Positions 1 to 11,133 are shown, counted from the stretch's first letter. The stretch: 64,000 nt of DNA from Nigrospora sphaerica (GCA_018287875.1 JAGVVL010000022.1:4712001-4776000), one strand, 5' to 3'. The notes: generated by a model from the sequence alone, not told the origin. Numbers and translations are program-made.

Positions 1-60
1 GGTTTGACCAAAGGGTTGCCATTGGGCTTGACATGCGAGATATCTCGTGTTCATGTAGAT

Positions 61-122
61 AGACTCTCGCACGCCAGATGCCCCTCGGGAGGCGGGACAC
101 TGTCCCAGTATGGCGATAATAC
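61..122. repeat. Dispersed 62 bp repeat, copy 1
   Basis: This stretch aligns without gaps to 16179-16240; nearly all differences are transitions. Copy 1 runs directly into a CA microsatellite at its right end, while copy 2 runs into a short TGTC-rich stretch. I do not recognise the family. It marks the left edge of the truncated Fot1-like copy, so it may be the end of another mobile element. Confidence 0.6.
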
Positions 123-146
123 ACACACACACACACACACACACAC
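121..146. repeat. (AC)13 microsatellite
   Basis: Thirteen perfect AC dinucleotides lie at the boundary between the 62 bp repeat and the truncated end of the Fot1-like transposon. Confidence 0.95.
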
Positions 147-147
147 C

Positions 148-427
148 GGCTAGAGACCGGCGGCTTTCCACCCATTCCGGATATTCTGACCGGTAAGGCC
201 GGCTAAGCGAGCCTTCTTATAGCAGGCAAGAAAATTCCGTTTACTAACTACCGTTGAGTCCATTAACTGAGTCAGAAATCCGAGCTCTTTCTAGTACGTC
301 GATTTTAAAGAACTGAAAACGGCTAAATCGAGAGGTTGGAGGACGTGACAGGTATGCGGGGGTAAGAAAAGAAGATATATCCGATACGAGAAGCATTGGA
401 ATATAAAAACAGTTGTTGTATAGCTGC
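148..427 (-). pseudogene. Fot1/pogo-like transposase, distal half of copy 1 (interrupted)
   Basis: Read on the minus strand, this encodes the middle-to-late part of a DDE-type (CENP-B/pogo) transposase, including the segment LLFLPPHTCHVLQPLDLAVF that carries the last catalytic Asp. It continues the reading of 7230-8057 after removal of the gypsy element at 428-7224; GCTGC (423-427 and 7225-7229) is the duplicated target. The match to the second copy at 11136-13367 ends abruptly near 148, so the C-terminal coiled coil and the 3' terminal repeat are missing. The product is certainly inactive. Confidence 0.85.
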
Positions 428-624
428 TGTCACGGCACACAGTTGGACAAGTCGACAACTGATCGTAGATTGACTGAGGATAGCAACGTGAGGAAGAAAA
501 GAAGGAAAACACACGGTGGCTCTGGCGGTCTCAAGGTATCTAAGTACCCTGAGACGCACAGGCCCTTCCTTCTGCCAGTGTCCACCACCTGTTCCATCAG
601 TGTACAGTTGCCAGCGCCGTCACA
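428..624 (-). repeat. 3' LTR of the gypsy element
   Basis: 197 bp, TG...CA termini, and the partner of 7028-7224. It is the 3' LTR because the element lies on the minus strand. Short reading frames here are not genes. Confidence 0.93.
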
Positions 625-626
625 TT

Positions 627-637
627 ACCCCCCCCTC
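627..637 (-). other. Polypurine tract of the gypsy element
   Basis: The minus strand reads as a G-rich purine run immediately upstream of the 3' LTR, the expected position for the plus-strand primer of reverse transcription. Confidence 0.7.
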
Positions 638-1070
638 CAGATTAGACTCGTCCCGAGTTTAGCACAGTAGGGAAAAAACCCTCAGTTTCGTTATCTTCCC
701 CGCCGGGCTCGCGCTAACTACGTCCTAACAGGTTTGTTATTATCTGTATATGGAGGGTCGAATCGGTCCTCTAAAGCTGCCTCTAGTTAAGCTTGCAATT
801 ATAGAGGCGGTCCGGCTTAGTCTAGGTGTTGGTCGTGATATGCCTTTAAGGCTTCTAGAGCGTTCTTTAAATTTTCCGTGTATTGCTATGTCGCGTCCGG
901 GTCCCATCCCTTCTATTCCACTTGATACTGTAGTTTGCCGTAGTGTAACCGTGATGCCGTCACTTTGCTGACCTCGAACTCCTTTTTGGCAGCTCCTTTA
1001 AGTCCTATAGTTTTTACCGGCGGTTCCGGAGCCCTTTAGCTAGGTAAAGGGCTATTAAGAAACAAACGTA

Positions 1071-1400
1071 TGTTACAGGTTGGGACCTGGGAGATAGGCT
1101 CAGGCGCACCTGGCCTGAGCGTCTCACGAACCCCTCATATGAGGCTCCGAGTAGGTCTCTCCATTCGAACGCCAGGCTAGTGGTCAAGACCTAGGAGGGG
1201 GGAGCTGAGCAGCGATCCGAACGTTCCGATCCGAACGTTCCGGTCCGAACGTTCCTATCCGAACGTTCCGGTCCAGTCTCGCAAGATTTAACGAGACGCT
1301 GCGCCCGGCCTCCTGAAGACGGTTCTCTTCTCTCTTTCCCATCTAGAAAATAAACAGCATTTGGCCCCTTCGATAGTGCTTCAAGGCTCAGCCTCTCACA
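1071..1400 (-). repeat. Solo LTR (330 bp) nested in the gypsy element
   Basis: The sequence begins TGTTACAG, ends CTCTCACA and is flanked by a perfect 5 bp duplication ACGTA (1066-1070 and 1401-1405). It is the reverse complement of 12971-13303, an independent insertion with its own duplication. No internal retrotransposon region remains, so both are solo LTRs of a family not otherwise present here. The LTR contains four GAACGTTC palindromes spaced exactly 14 bp apart. The insertion lies near the 3' end of the gypsy pol region. Confidence 0.9.
1219..1268. promoter_or_regulatory. Four GAACGTTC palindromes at 14 bp spacing in a solo LTR
   Basis: GAACGTTC occurs at 1219, 1233, 1247 and 1261 with 6 bp spacers. 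GAAnnTTC is the core dyad of the heat-shock element bound by Hsf1, so the array could be a stress-responsive enhancer of the retroelement; that role is inference. Confidence 0.5.
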
Positions 1401-1405
1401 ACGTA

Positions 1406-4400
1406 GTCTATTTATATAGAACATATTTGTACCCTTCTAGCTAGCGGGCATATCGAGGACGAAGGAATATCCGGCTTTCCCTTAGATCCAGTAGCGTTAT
1501 CTAGTTAAGGGGTAGTCCAATTTATCCGACAGTCGTGTTATTAACCACACCTTCTTAACAATAAACACTCTATCCTTTATATTAAAATCAGGCTTCCAAT
1601 AGTGTTTATTTACTTAGGTTGTTATTTGTTCTTAGGCTCGTATTAAGTTCCCTTTTGCTAATTCGTAGTATTCGTGGATAGTCTTAACAAGTTACTGGGC
1701 GTCTAGTCGCGCTGCCCTCCCCCTTAGCGTGCTATCGGTGAAGTCCACGGTTCGCTTCTACTAGTCGAACTGCAATGGTATCGAGAACCCTATTTCCACC
1801 TTATACGGAGAGAGGCCCGTCGAATCGTGTGGAAGATAAGCTTACGCCCTATCCATAGCTGGTAAGGCATCCTCCTAGTTGTCCTGGCAGTGGTTTACTA
1901 GCAGCCGGAGCCGTTAGTCGATCCACTGTAGCATGTTCTCGACTTATCCGGAGGTCTGCGAATACCCCGAAGTGGATAACTTCCAGTCGATCCCTAGTAA
2001 GAGAGCCAGTTCCTAGGAGAGTTCCGAGTTGAACTGAGGACCTCGGTCGCTCACTATAGTCGTCGGTAAACCGTAAATCCGGTAGGGGCCTTAGTAATAC
2101 AGCCGGGCTGTTTCCGCTGCCGTCACCTCCTTATAACACGGAATACTCCACGATCGTTTCCCTAGTCGGTCTATCACGACTAGTAAGTTATTATATCCTT
2201 AGCGACTTTTAGGCATGCTCTTAAAGTCAATGGAAATATCTATCTAGGGACGCTGCGGTATCGGTAAAGGATGTAGCAGTCCGGGAGTCTTATCTCTGGG
2301 CACCTTAGCAGGTCGGCATCCTATATAGTTGGCCACGAAAATCTCGGCATCCGCGCTTATGCCTTGCCACCAAAATGTCTTCTGTAACAGGGCCTTCGTC
2401 TTGTTCCGCCCTGGATATGCTATAGTCGGCCTAGAATGTACCTCATTAATAACTCGGGTACGGAGATGGCCCTTTTCTAGTACCACCAGTCTGCCTTTAT
2501 ATAGGAGTATCCGGCTGTCTATCGACTAAGGATTCTCACCACCCTCCCTCCCGGTGCGAGCTTTCTCTCTCCACGCCTCGAAGGTTACCTCCTCCGCGTT
2601 CGCAGCGAGAACTTCGTCCATTAAGGAGAAACCGCCGCTGCTAGGGGTTCCATCTAGATTGCCAGCGTTGTCTTCCTTAACCACGACAAGGACGGCGACT
2701 GCTTCGGCTTCTGTGCTAAGGGTATCATAGCTTAGACTGACCGGTTAGAATAAGGCTATAGTTCGTTGCATATCCTTTTTAGCCTTTTGCGTTCTCAAAT
2801 CCTCAGACTTCCTTAAGAGAGTGTCGGCTAACACGTTGTCTTTCCCTAGTTGGTAAGTTAGCAGTATATCGAACTGGGACATCGTATCGGCCTAGCCTGC
2901 TTACTGCGAGTTTAGCAGCCTCTTCGTCTGGAAGTACTTGATGGCTTTATGGTCGGTGATAACCACGAACATCTTTTAGAGTCCTAAAAGCTCGGGCCGC
3001 CAAGTAATTAGGCACCGAATAACGGCTAGGAGTTCCTTATCCTGTATAGGATAGTTATGCTCAGCGCCTTGTATAGTCTCTGAGTGGTAATAGACAGGTC
3101 GCCGGTTATCACTATGTCGTTATAATAGAACTCCGGTAACCACACCGTTCGAAGTATCGGTTTTTACTCGCGTGTCCTTGTCAGGGTCCCAGTGTGCGAG
3201 GATTGGAGCTTACAGTATACAGCCTTTGAGGTGTTGAAAAGCCTCTTCGTATTCCTGTGTCCACGCGAAGGTCGCGTCCTTATACGTCAGCTGGTTTAAT
3301 AGTTTAGCGATCCTGCTATAGTTCTGCACAAACTTCCGGTAGTGGTTACAGAACCCTAGAAAGGACTATACCGCCTTCACAGATATAGGTGCCTTCTATA
3401 CCGTTAAGGCGGCAAGTTTGTCTGTATCGACGGCTACTCCATCTATACCGACAACAAAACCTAAGTACTTAATCCTCTAGACATGGAACTCGCACTTCTT
3501 AATGTCGGCCTATAAGCCTGCCTCTCGAAGTCGTGTTAACACCTGTTAAACGTGGCGCACATGATCCTCTTCGTTCTCCGAATAAATAAGGATGTCGTCC
3601 ATGTAAGCATGGCAGAAATTATCGAGATAGTCTATTAAGACTTTATTAATGAATCGTTAAAAGGTGGCTAGTCTATTAGTTAATCCGAATGGCATCACTC
3701 GGTACCGGTAAGAGCTGTATCTCGTGCGAAACATTGTCTTATCTTCGTCTCCTACCCGGAGCTGAATCCTATGGAATGCTTATCGGATATCGATTTTAGT
3801 TTATATCTTAGCCTTTATGATTCGGCTGAGCGTTTCGTCGATCAGTAGTAGGGGATATTGGTCTTTACAAGTGATAGCGTTCAGCTTTCGGTAGTCCATA
3901 TAGAATCGTAAACTGCCGTCCGGCTTGGGGGCAAAGAGTACAGGCGCAGCCTAAGGAGCGTCGCTACTCTCAATGAATCCCTTTTGTAGGTTCTCCGTGA
4001 TGTAAGTTCTGTATGCCTCCAGCTCCGGTATGGACATCTTATATAGGCTGCTGTAACCCAGTTCGTCGGTGCTCTTTCCCTTAAGGAGGTCGAGCTTATG
4101 TTCGCAGCGAGCGTTCCTCTGCGGGGGCATTGTGTCTGAATCTGCCTTACTGAACGGGGACCTGTTGTTTAACTCTCTAACGTAGTTCCTCGGTGTCCCT
4201 AGGCATCAACTCCTTCAGGGCCTTTTCCATGTCTTCTAGGGTAATGATTTCTACGCGGTTATCTTAGAGGTCCGTCTAGAAATCGTCGAAACTAAGGGTC
4301 GCAATCTCCAGGTTCGGTCTTTCTTAGGACGCATCGCCCTTCTCCTGTCCTTCGAGTGGTGTTCTACGTTAAAGGAGGGTTCGTTTTAGGGCTTGCTGAC

Positions 4401-5090
4401 TGTTCCTGCCAGCTTCCCTCCTCTGATCCTCCTAAGTCATCAGCTGGTTTCTTCGGTTTATATCCCTCTCGACTATATCGTTCTTAATAAGGTCGCCTGT
4501 ATTATCTATATGTATCAGATGGTCCTAGGCTATCGGATGGTCCTTAAAGAATACCAAGGCCCGCTATTTACAGTCTATAAAAACATTATAATCTTTAAAC
4601 TATTTCCGTCTTAGAATAATGTCGTGCTTTATTTTTAAGACTAGGAATAGTATTAGCGGTGTATCTTGCTTCCCTACCCTCAGATATAAGGTAAGAGCGA
4701 CGTCCGCTATTTACAGTGACTTCCTGTTATAACCACTGATCCGCTGTGGTTTAAAGCTCGTGATCTTTTGCGGTTTTAAGTATCGCAGCACTTTTTTTAC
4801 GAATCGTACACTTAAAAAGGCTTTTCCGTTTGCTCCTGTGTTAGCAAGAGCGTCTCGTGTAGTCAATGTAAGTCCATTATAGGATACCGTATAAGCTACT
4901 ATCAGTGGTTGCCCACCTACACATTACTATAGGAAATTAAAAGGTATGTCCTCGTTTATTCCTAACGCCGAAATATCGCCGTCTACTCTCCCTAAGATGG
5001 AGTTCAAATTCCCTAGGGTATTCAGTTTCCCTCGTCCTCCGAAAGGATCTCGAGGACCTTGCTAGTCGACATTATAGAGCCCGTCTTAGC
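1406..5090 (-). pseudogene. Gypsy pol relic (RT, RNase H, integrase)
   Basis: On the minus strand the YMDD reverse-transcriptase active site is at 3594-3605, within an [11 protein letters not shown] context. An RNase H segment reading TDHKAIKYF lies near 2930-2965. The integrase N-terminal zinc-binding region is at 2244-2486, and the integrase core with VVIDRL and SDRGPQF lies between about 2200 and 1900. Stops interrupt all domains, mostly TAG. In the zinc-binding region one ligand His and one ligand Cys are Tyr (CAT to TAT and TGT to TAT), both C-to-T or G-to-A changes. The protease is not clearly visible. The product cannot be functional. Confidence 0.85.
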
Positions 5091-5099
5091 AATGGGAGA

Positions 5100-6990
5100 G
5101 TTATTAGTTGTCTTCTTATTGTACCCTATTCTAGCTATAATGGTTGCAATTTAGGCGTTAGAGGCCCGTTTCTTTATCAGCTTTTTAGGGCACTCTCGAG
5201 ATCGGTGACCTGTCTTCTTGCAATTAAAACAGGCGCCATAAGCAAGCAAGTCCTTTATCTCTTCCACGGGGAGTCTATTCGTTATGGAGGTAGACGTCGT
5301 TATCTAAGGTTTAGTACCTCCAGGTTTAGGTTCCGTTCTTATACTCGCCGAGATCTTATTTATTCGAGGAGCGTTAGTCGCCTTTTAGTTGCTTATAGTT
5401 ATCTTGCAAGCTAGGAAGTTCTTATTTTATCGGTGATCATATATTTAAACAGCGGTACAGAAAGCTTTAAAAGACACGCTATTGTCGGCATACTTCTCCA
5501 CGACCGCTTCGTTTAACCGCAGAGGGAGTTTGTCGTTCAATTCTCTCTTATAATCGCTGGGTTGGACTCGGGCCTGGCCCGCTAGTCGAACAAATTTCAG
5601 CTTCCAAGTCTGGAACGAGTCGCTAGGCAGCATCTGGAGGTACTTGAATTCCTGTCGAGCCTTCTTATGGGCCTGCCGGTCCACGTACGACTCCTGTAGG
5701 TAGTCTAAGACCTGTTGAGAGGTGGTAAGTAAGGGGGGACCGAACTTGTCCGTTATAAAGGCGTGGAGGGCGTCTACAGCTCATCCTCCTATACGGCTTA
5801 GAATGTAGTTTATCTTATCTCGATCATTACCGAAGTGGTCTATATTAGTCTATATCTTGCCCTTAATTAGTATAAACTAAGGGCCGAAGTAGATAGTAGA
5901 GTCCTTATCGTTCGTGAAAACGGGAGGTTCGGGTGCCTGAGTGCTATAGCCGGTTCTTGTATTAGACTTAACACCTGAAAGGTCGGTGGTCTAGGAGTCT
6001 ATATAGGACCGACGAAGATGTCGTGCTATGTCTTAGATATCTTCCTTCAGTTCGTCGATCTCCTTACAGCTGCTGTCAACCTTTACGATAAAGGCGGCAG
6101 CAACCTCGCTATTTTAGGGTGTTAAGGGATTGGCAACTCTGTCCTTCCTTTAATCGTACTCCTTCCCGAAGAAATGGGCCTAAGAGTGAAGGCCTTCGAC
6201 AACCGAGTCCAGGTTCTTACAGGTGTTATAGAGATCGATGATTTGGTCCCGATGGGCCATCATTATGAAAGTCCGGGTCTTAAATTCCAACTATAGGGTA
6301 TGGGAGTCCTCGTTAAACATTTTCTCGAAGGTGCTTTCATTAATAGTCCTTTGGACATCGGGCTAAGCCACCAGGGCCGTATCCGCGACGGCCGTAAAAG
6401 GCATTCCTGGAGCCTCCTTCTTATCGGTGTACATCTTAGCATAGGTCTTTACCTGGTAAAGGAGATCCTCGCCTTCTAGGTCGTCTATGTCGACATTGTA
6501 TCGATACAATAGGAACGTATCTTCGGCACAGGCTTCCTAGAAGGCAGTATATATCTTCTCGTAGGTCTCGTGCTTATACTCGCTCTCCTCCTTAGTGGCT
6601 AGGGGGGCGTCATTAAAAGCACCGACAGTACTAAAGTTCTGCGATAATCGTCTGCCTAAGTTTAAGTCGATAGGCTTGAGCTCCTCGGTGTTAGGACAGA
6701 TAGCGTCCAGTCGCTTAAGGTTAAACCGGACTTATCGGATTGCCTCCTCGTATCGGGCCTTCTAAATAGAACTGCGACTGCAGTCGTTTGGATTCTTTAG
6801 TATCTTAGCGTTCTTATCGATCTCTTTCTTCTTTAGGCTTGGTTTCGGTTGGGGGTGGTGTCAACTCTGTTGACAGGGTCCGTTTGCAGGGTTCTAGGTC
6901 TTAGTGTCGGATCTTGGCAACGGAGATAATTACTACAAGGGTTCTGGCGTTCCTAGTGTCGGTAACGAGGTTCTGATCGGTGGGATATTA
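5100..6990 (-). pseudogene. Gypsy gag relic
   Basis: The minus strand holds a retrotransposon-gag-like segment at 5445-5684, and downstream of it a zinc knuckle CFNCKKTGHRSREC (CX2CX4HX4C) at 5188-5231. The rest towards 6990 is AT-rich and interrupted by many TAG/TAA codons. The capsid region is recognised by position between the 5' LTR and the knuckle rather than by a clean frame. It would bind genomic RNA if intact, but it is dead. Confidence 0.75.
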
Positions 6991-7027
6991 TTGAGGCCTT
7001 CCCAGGCGAGGGATAACGTTGCTATAA

Positions 7028-7224
7028 TGTCACAGCACACAGTTGGACAAGTCGACAACTAATCGTAGATTGACTGAGGATAGCAACGTGAGGAAGAAAA
7101 GAAGGAAAACACACGATGGCTCTGGCGGTCTCAAGGTATCTAAGTACCCTGAGACGCACAGGCCCTCCCTTCTGCCAGTGTCCACCACCTGTTCCATCAG
7201 TGTACAGTTGCCAGCGCCGTCACA
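7028..7224 (-). repeat. 5' LTR of the gypsy element
   Basis: 197 bp LTR that differs from 428-624 at four positions, all transitions. It would hold the promoter of the minus-strand element. The adjoining interior (7005-7027) shows no clear tRNA-complementary primer site, perhaps because of mutation or a different priming mode. Confidence 0.92.
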
Positions 7225-8210
7225 GCTGCTATGGCCGTCTATAATAAGTAGGCGGTACTCGGAAGGGTCCTCGGGGGTGGTATTCGGGATAAAGACCTTC
7301 TCGAGCCACTCGAGCGCTTTTTAGTCTTTAATCTATCCGTTTTCGGTTGCAGTGAACTGCCAGTCTTTGAACTGGCTTAATCGAGCGGGAACCATTGCTG
7401 TTGAACCGTCTTGCCCGTAAAAATGACTAAGGGGGGAAGGGCATGGCCTTGAGCAGAGATGTATTCAACGAAGGAGGTCCAAGCACGAGAACTAGGCTGT
7501 TTCTTTCGGACTGAGCGTTTTTCTGAACCTCCAAGTACTAGACTGTTCGGTCCAGCACCTTCTAGGAGTCCTGCTTTATCTATGTTGTAGCGGTTAGCCG
7601 GCTTCACCTTCTAGATCTCCGGTAGCTGAAGATATCGGAACCATGAGCGAATTACCTCGACTGAGGCGCCATTAACACGCTGTGAGTCGATAGACCGGCT
7701 CTTCTAGACCTGTACAGCTGGGTTCCTACGTAGGAAGGCTTGTAGCCACCTCTTTCCAAGTGGCTCACTGTCGCCCTGAGCCCGAAGGATACGTTCAGCG
7801 AACTCCTTCACTTGGGCGTGCGAAGGTGGAAGCCCTAGGGCAGCTTAGGTTAGGATCCAAGTCGTAAGTAGCTCTTCCTGGACTGGTCTAAGTCTCTGCT
7901 GGTATGCGAAGGCTTCTGACCTGCGTTGATGCCCTTTAATTCGGTTCCGAAGTGTCGACCTTGGTATCCCATATTCTTGAGCGGATTGATGGATTGAAGC
8001 TCCACTAGCGACGGCATCGAGAGCACCTTGTAGATCTTGTTCGTTATATGGCTTCATCTTTATTTATTACACTTCTAAGTTAGATTATAGCTAATTCGAA
8101 GTAGAAGTGGCGAAGGAATAGAAGATATTAATTCGGGTGGCTGGGATCGCGGTGAATATTTTAGGGGGGCCAAATGTGGGGGGGGGGGGCTAAATGGGGG
8201 TCCTCGAACT
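7225..8210 (-). pseudogene. Fot1/pogo-like transposase, proximal half of copy 1
   Basis: The minus-strand start ATG is at 8055-8057. A Psq-type helix-turn-helix follows (residues about 6-45, with EYGIPRSTLRNRIKG), then the DNA-binding and DDE regions up to the gypsy insertion point. In-frame stops follow WILT (7845-7847) and occur at two more sites that are also stops in the second copy. The outer end at 8210 reads AGTTCGAGG on the minus strand, next to a TA, which matches the terminus of the second copy. Target TA duplication is typical of Tc1/mariner-pogo elements. Confidence 0.88.
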
Positions 8211-8212
8211 TA

Positions 8213-10337
8213 TTTCTGGACTGCGAAGGTCATGCCGTGGCTAACTGCCTATTCTTTACAGATCCTGTGAGCGGCTTCCAGCCGCTCGCAGGTCTGCTCG
8301 GGGTTTAAGCCGAAGCCCACGAGGTTCGTGTCGTCTGCGAAGGCTATAGTAGCTATCCCTGGTACGGCGCGGAGAGCCTTATAGAGACCGGCTGTATAAA
8401 GGCCGAAGAGGATAGGCGATAGGGGTGAGCCCTGTGGGACGCCTGCCGGGACCGGGATCTCGTCCGATTCCTGGCCGTCGAAGAATAGCGTGGTGGACCG
8501 GTTAGATAGGAAGCTTCGGATCCAGCTGATAGTCCATATAGGGACCCTCAGCGCACGTAGGTTAGTAAGGAGCCTTCTATGGTTAACGGAGTCGAAAGCG
8601 CCTAAGATATCCAGCGATAGAAGGGTTGCTGTGCCTCCATACTTCCAGGCTGTACGGGCTAGGTCCGTTAGCAGCCGTAGGGCCGTTCCGTAGAGCGGCC
8701 CTTTCGGTTCCCCATCTGTTCGTCTGGGAGCAGCCCGTTCCCCTCGGCAAATTTAGCTAGCCGTTGTGCTAGCAGGCTCTCGATCGCTTTCCCTATGGTG
8801 TTAAGTAGGGCGATAGGTCTCTATCCGCCGGTCTGGTGGTACTCGTTTAGCTGCTTTCCTGGTTTCCGGAGGATAGCGGTCACTGCTTTACGGAACGTTG
8901 TTGGGTAGTATCCTATACGCCAGCATGCTTCCGCTAGGGAGTCCAAGGCCTGGAAGAGGGGCTTTCCTAGGCGTTTAAGAAATCCGTTCGGAAGCTGGTC
9001 TGGTCCAGGCGCCTTCCACTGGCCTGCTTTAGTGAGGACGTCTTGGACTTGTTCTGCTGTCACCTTGCTGTCCATATCGAGAGGCGCTGCGAGCCGGTTC
9101 GTTGTTCGGAAGCCGGTGTACGTAGCCTTAGGGAGGGGATAGAACCTCTCTCGGAAGGCCTCTGTTTTCTCCTTATGGGTCGTTGCTTCGCCTCGCGGTG
9201 TGTAGAGCGTAGGGACAGCTGGAGGTAGCGGCAGCGCGGCTCCTTCGGTTCTGGCCCATCTCGCGATGTTCCAGACGCCAGCTGGCTGACTAGAAGCTTC
9301 GTGGAACATATGTCTCCAGGACGCCGTCTTGGCTTCTCGGATCGTTTTCTTTTTCTCAAGGGATGCTTGCCGAAGGGCTCGCCAGGCTGCGTCTGTCCTG
9401 TCGGATAGCCATGCTCGCTGGGCTCGTCTCTCCTCCTCTATAGCTCTTTTTGTGTCGTGGTTCCACTAGGCCTTGCCTCTCCCCTTAGAGTGGCGGAGGG
9501 GGGCAACCAGGTCGGCTATCCGAGTTACCTCCTTAGTTAACGTCTCGGCGTAGCTATCGATTTCTTCTGGTGTCTCAAGTCGCCCTGGCTGTGGTAGGTG
9601 CGCCGCTTCTGCTTTTGCCTGCTTATAGTCAGCTGTTTTCCAGCTGCGACGTGGTCTGTCTTGGCGGCCTATATAAGGTCCAGCCACGCGTATCACCTGA
9701 GGTGATCGGATCCTGCGTACGGTGCGTATCCGTCATAGGCGACCCGGAGATCGTCCGTGGCCCAGGCTAGGTCGATCGTAGAGTCTGCGCATCCTTTTCG
9801 TGTCCATGTCGGTGTTCCAAGGGGTGTGATCAGCTGGAGTCTCCAGGATTCTGCTAGCTGGAGCACCTTATCAGCTGCTCTATGGGGTCGGACGTTGTAT
9901 CCTCCCTAGACGGGGTGGTGGACGTTAAAGTCTTCCACGAGGACTATTCGTCTTAGCTAATGTTCGTTATAGAGGGCTTCGATAGCTGGCAAGTCCGATC
10001 TGGTGGTGGACCCAAGGGGAGGCGAGTATATACAGACAACCGTTATAGGACCGTTTAATAGTTAGATTGTGATACGACACTTATCAGGCTGCGCCTTATA
10101 TATCCACTACGCTAGGGTGTACTTCTTATTAATATAGATGCATACCCTACCTCCCTCGATCGTGTAAAGTAAGTGGTACGGAGAGGATCTCGGGCAGTAG
10201 GTGGTCGGCATATATGGGTTTCGCCAGGGCTCTTGGATAGCCAGGATATCGTACTCTTCGAAGATGGCATCGACTGCTAGGATCTGTGCTTTCTTGCTTT
10301 TCTGTGTGTTCCAGTGTAGGATCCTTAGTGCTGTCAT
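8213..10337 (-). pseudogene. LINE A ORF2 fragment (endonuclease and RT)
   Basis: The start ATG at 10335-10337 overlaps the ORF1 stop as ATGA. The apurinic-type endonuclease begins with LRILHWNTQKS and ILAIQEPW. Stops follow (the first after 10107, where CAG appears as TAG), with further open stretches at 9466-9696 and 8821-9309. The latter holds the RT entry region and the start of the fingers. The frame ends at the transposon junction. Confidence 0.85.
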
Positions 10338-11133
10338 GGTCGAGCGTGGATGCTGTTTAGTGTTAACTCCGGTGTTTCGATGTCCATGTCGTCTATCTCT
10401 TCGTGGGTTCTACTGCGGGCTCTGCCAGTGCTTCTAATACGGCAGCTGGTTGCTTGACGCTTCCGCGGCTGTACTGTCTGCCAGTCCTCGGCTGTTGGCT
10501 TAGAGGGTTCTTGCGAGGGTAGTGCGAATCCCTTCGGTCTCGTGATATAAGCAGCCTTAGCGATCTGGACCTGCTCTTGGCGGACTGGACACTCCTTAGA
10601 CCACGTAGTGTGTGGTCCTCGGCATGCTAGATAGCAGTACCGGCTCTTGTTCTCGGCTTCTGGGCATTCTTTATCGTTATGCTTTGTTGAAGAGCAGAGC
10701 CCGCACCTACGTGCGTGGCGGCAGACACGGGCGATATGTCTATAACGGTAGCAGTGGTAGCACTGCTTAAGCTGGGCTCCTTCGGCGAAGGGCTCGCATG
10801 GATAGTAGCCATACTGCCAAATAAGGCCGTCTCGGTATAGCTGTTCCGCTTGTTGAACCGTGGGTACAGCAATATATAGGGCCGTGACCTTCCTAGACGC
10901 GGTCTTAGCGTTGCGAGGGAGCTTGGCCTCCAGGACGTCGATAGGACCGCCGGGCTGGTTCTGAAGTTGGACTTCTAGCTGCCCTTGGTTCGTCTCTATG
11001 GCCTCCTTGTTGATGCCATGGGCCACCACCAGGATATTTCTCTTCTGGATAGAGGCGTTCTCTCCGAAGGCCTCGGTGGTCCAGGCCAGGTCAGTATCCA
11101 GCTGTCGCTTCTCTTCTGCTGTCTTGCAGGTAA
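10334..11133 (-). pseudogene. LINE A ORF1 (gag-like), 5'-truncated
   Basis: Open on the minus strand from the Fot1 junction to its TGA at 10334-10336. It carries three zinc knuckles: CYHCYRYRHIARVC, CGLCSSTKHNDKEC and a third starting CYLAC. It is the RNA-binding ORF1 protein of a Tad1-clade LINE. About 170 N-terminal residues present in the copy at 25035-26399 are absent. Confidence 0.85.

Larger units (their letters stand above)
428..7224 (-). mobile_element. Ty3/gypsy LTR retrotransposon, RIP-damaged, minus orientation
   Basis: The element has two 197 bp direct LTRs (428-624 and 7028-7224) that begin TGTCAC, end GTCACA and differ at four sites, all transitions. A perfect 5 bp target duplication GCTGC flanks it. 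Inside on the minus strand the order is gag with a CCHC knuckle, reverse transcriptase with YMDD, RNase H, then integrase. RT before IN is the gypsy order. A polypurine tract lies just inside the left (3') LTR. The interior has a TAG or TAA roughly every 50 codons, mostly at expected Trp or Gln codons. It sits inside a Fot1-like transposon and carries a solo LTR of another family. Confidence 0.93.
8213..11133 (-). mobile_element. Tad1-type LINE fragment A (both ends lost)
   Basis: Minus-strand non-LTR retrotransposon lying between two Fot1-like copies. It retains the 3' two thirds of ORF1 and ORF2 from the endonuclease start to the reverse-transcriptase region. The 3' end, including the C-terminal zinc motif and TAA tail, is cut off by the Fot1-like copy ending at 8210. 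The ORF1 N-terminus is cut off by the copy starting at 11136. Nucleotide similarity to the full-length LINE at 21659-26513 is obvious throughout. Confidence 0.92.

Noticed and set aside
9060..9359. Overlapping antisense frames within LINE copies
   Set aside because: They follow the opposite or shifted frame of ORF2, repeat in every LINE copy, and have no domain content of their own.
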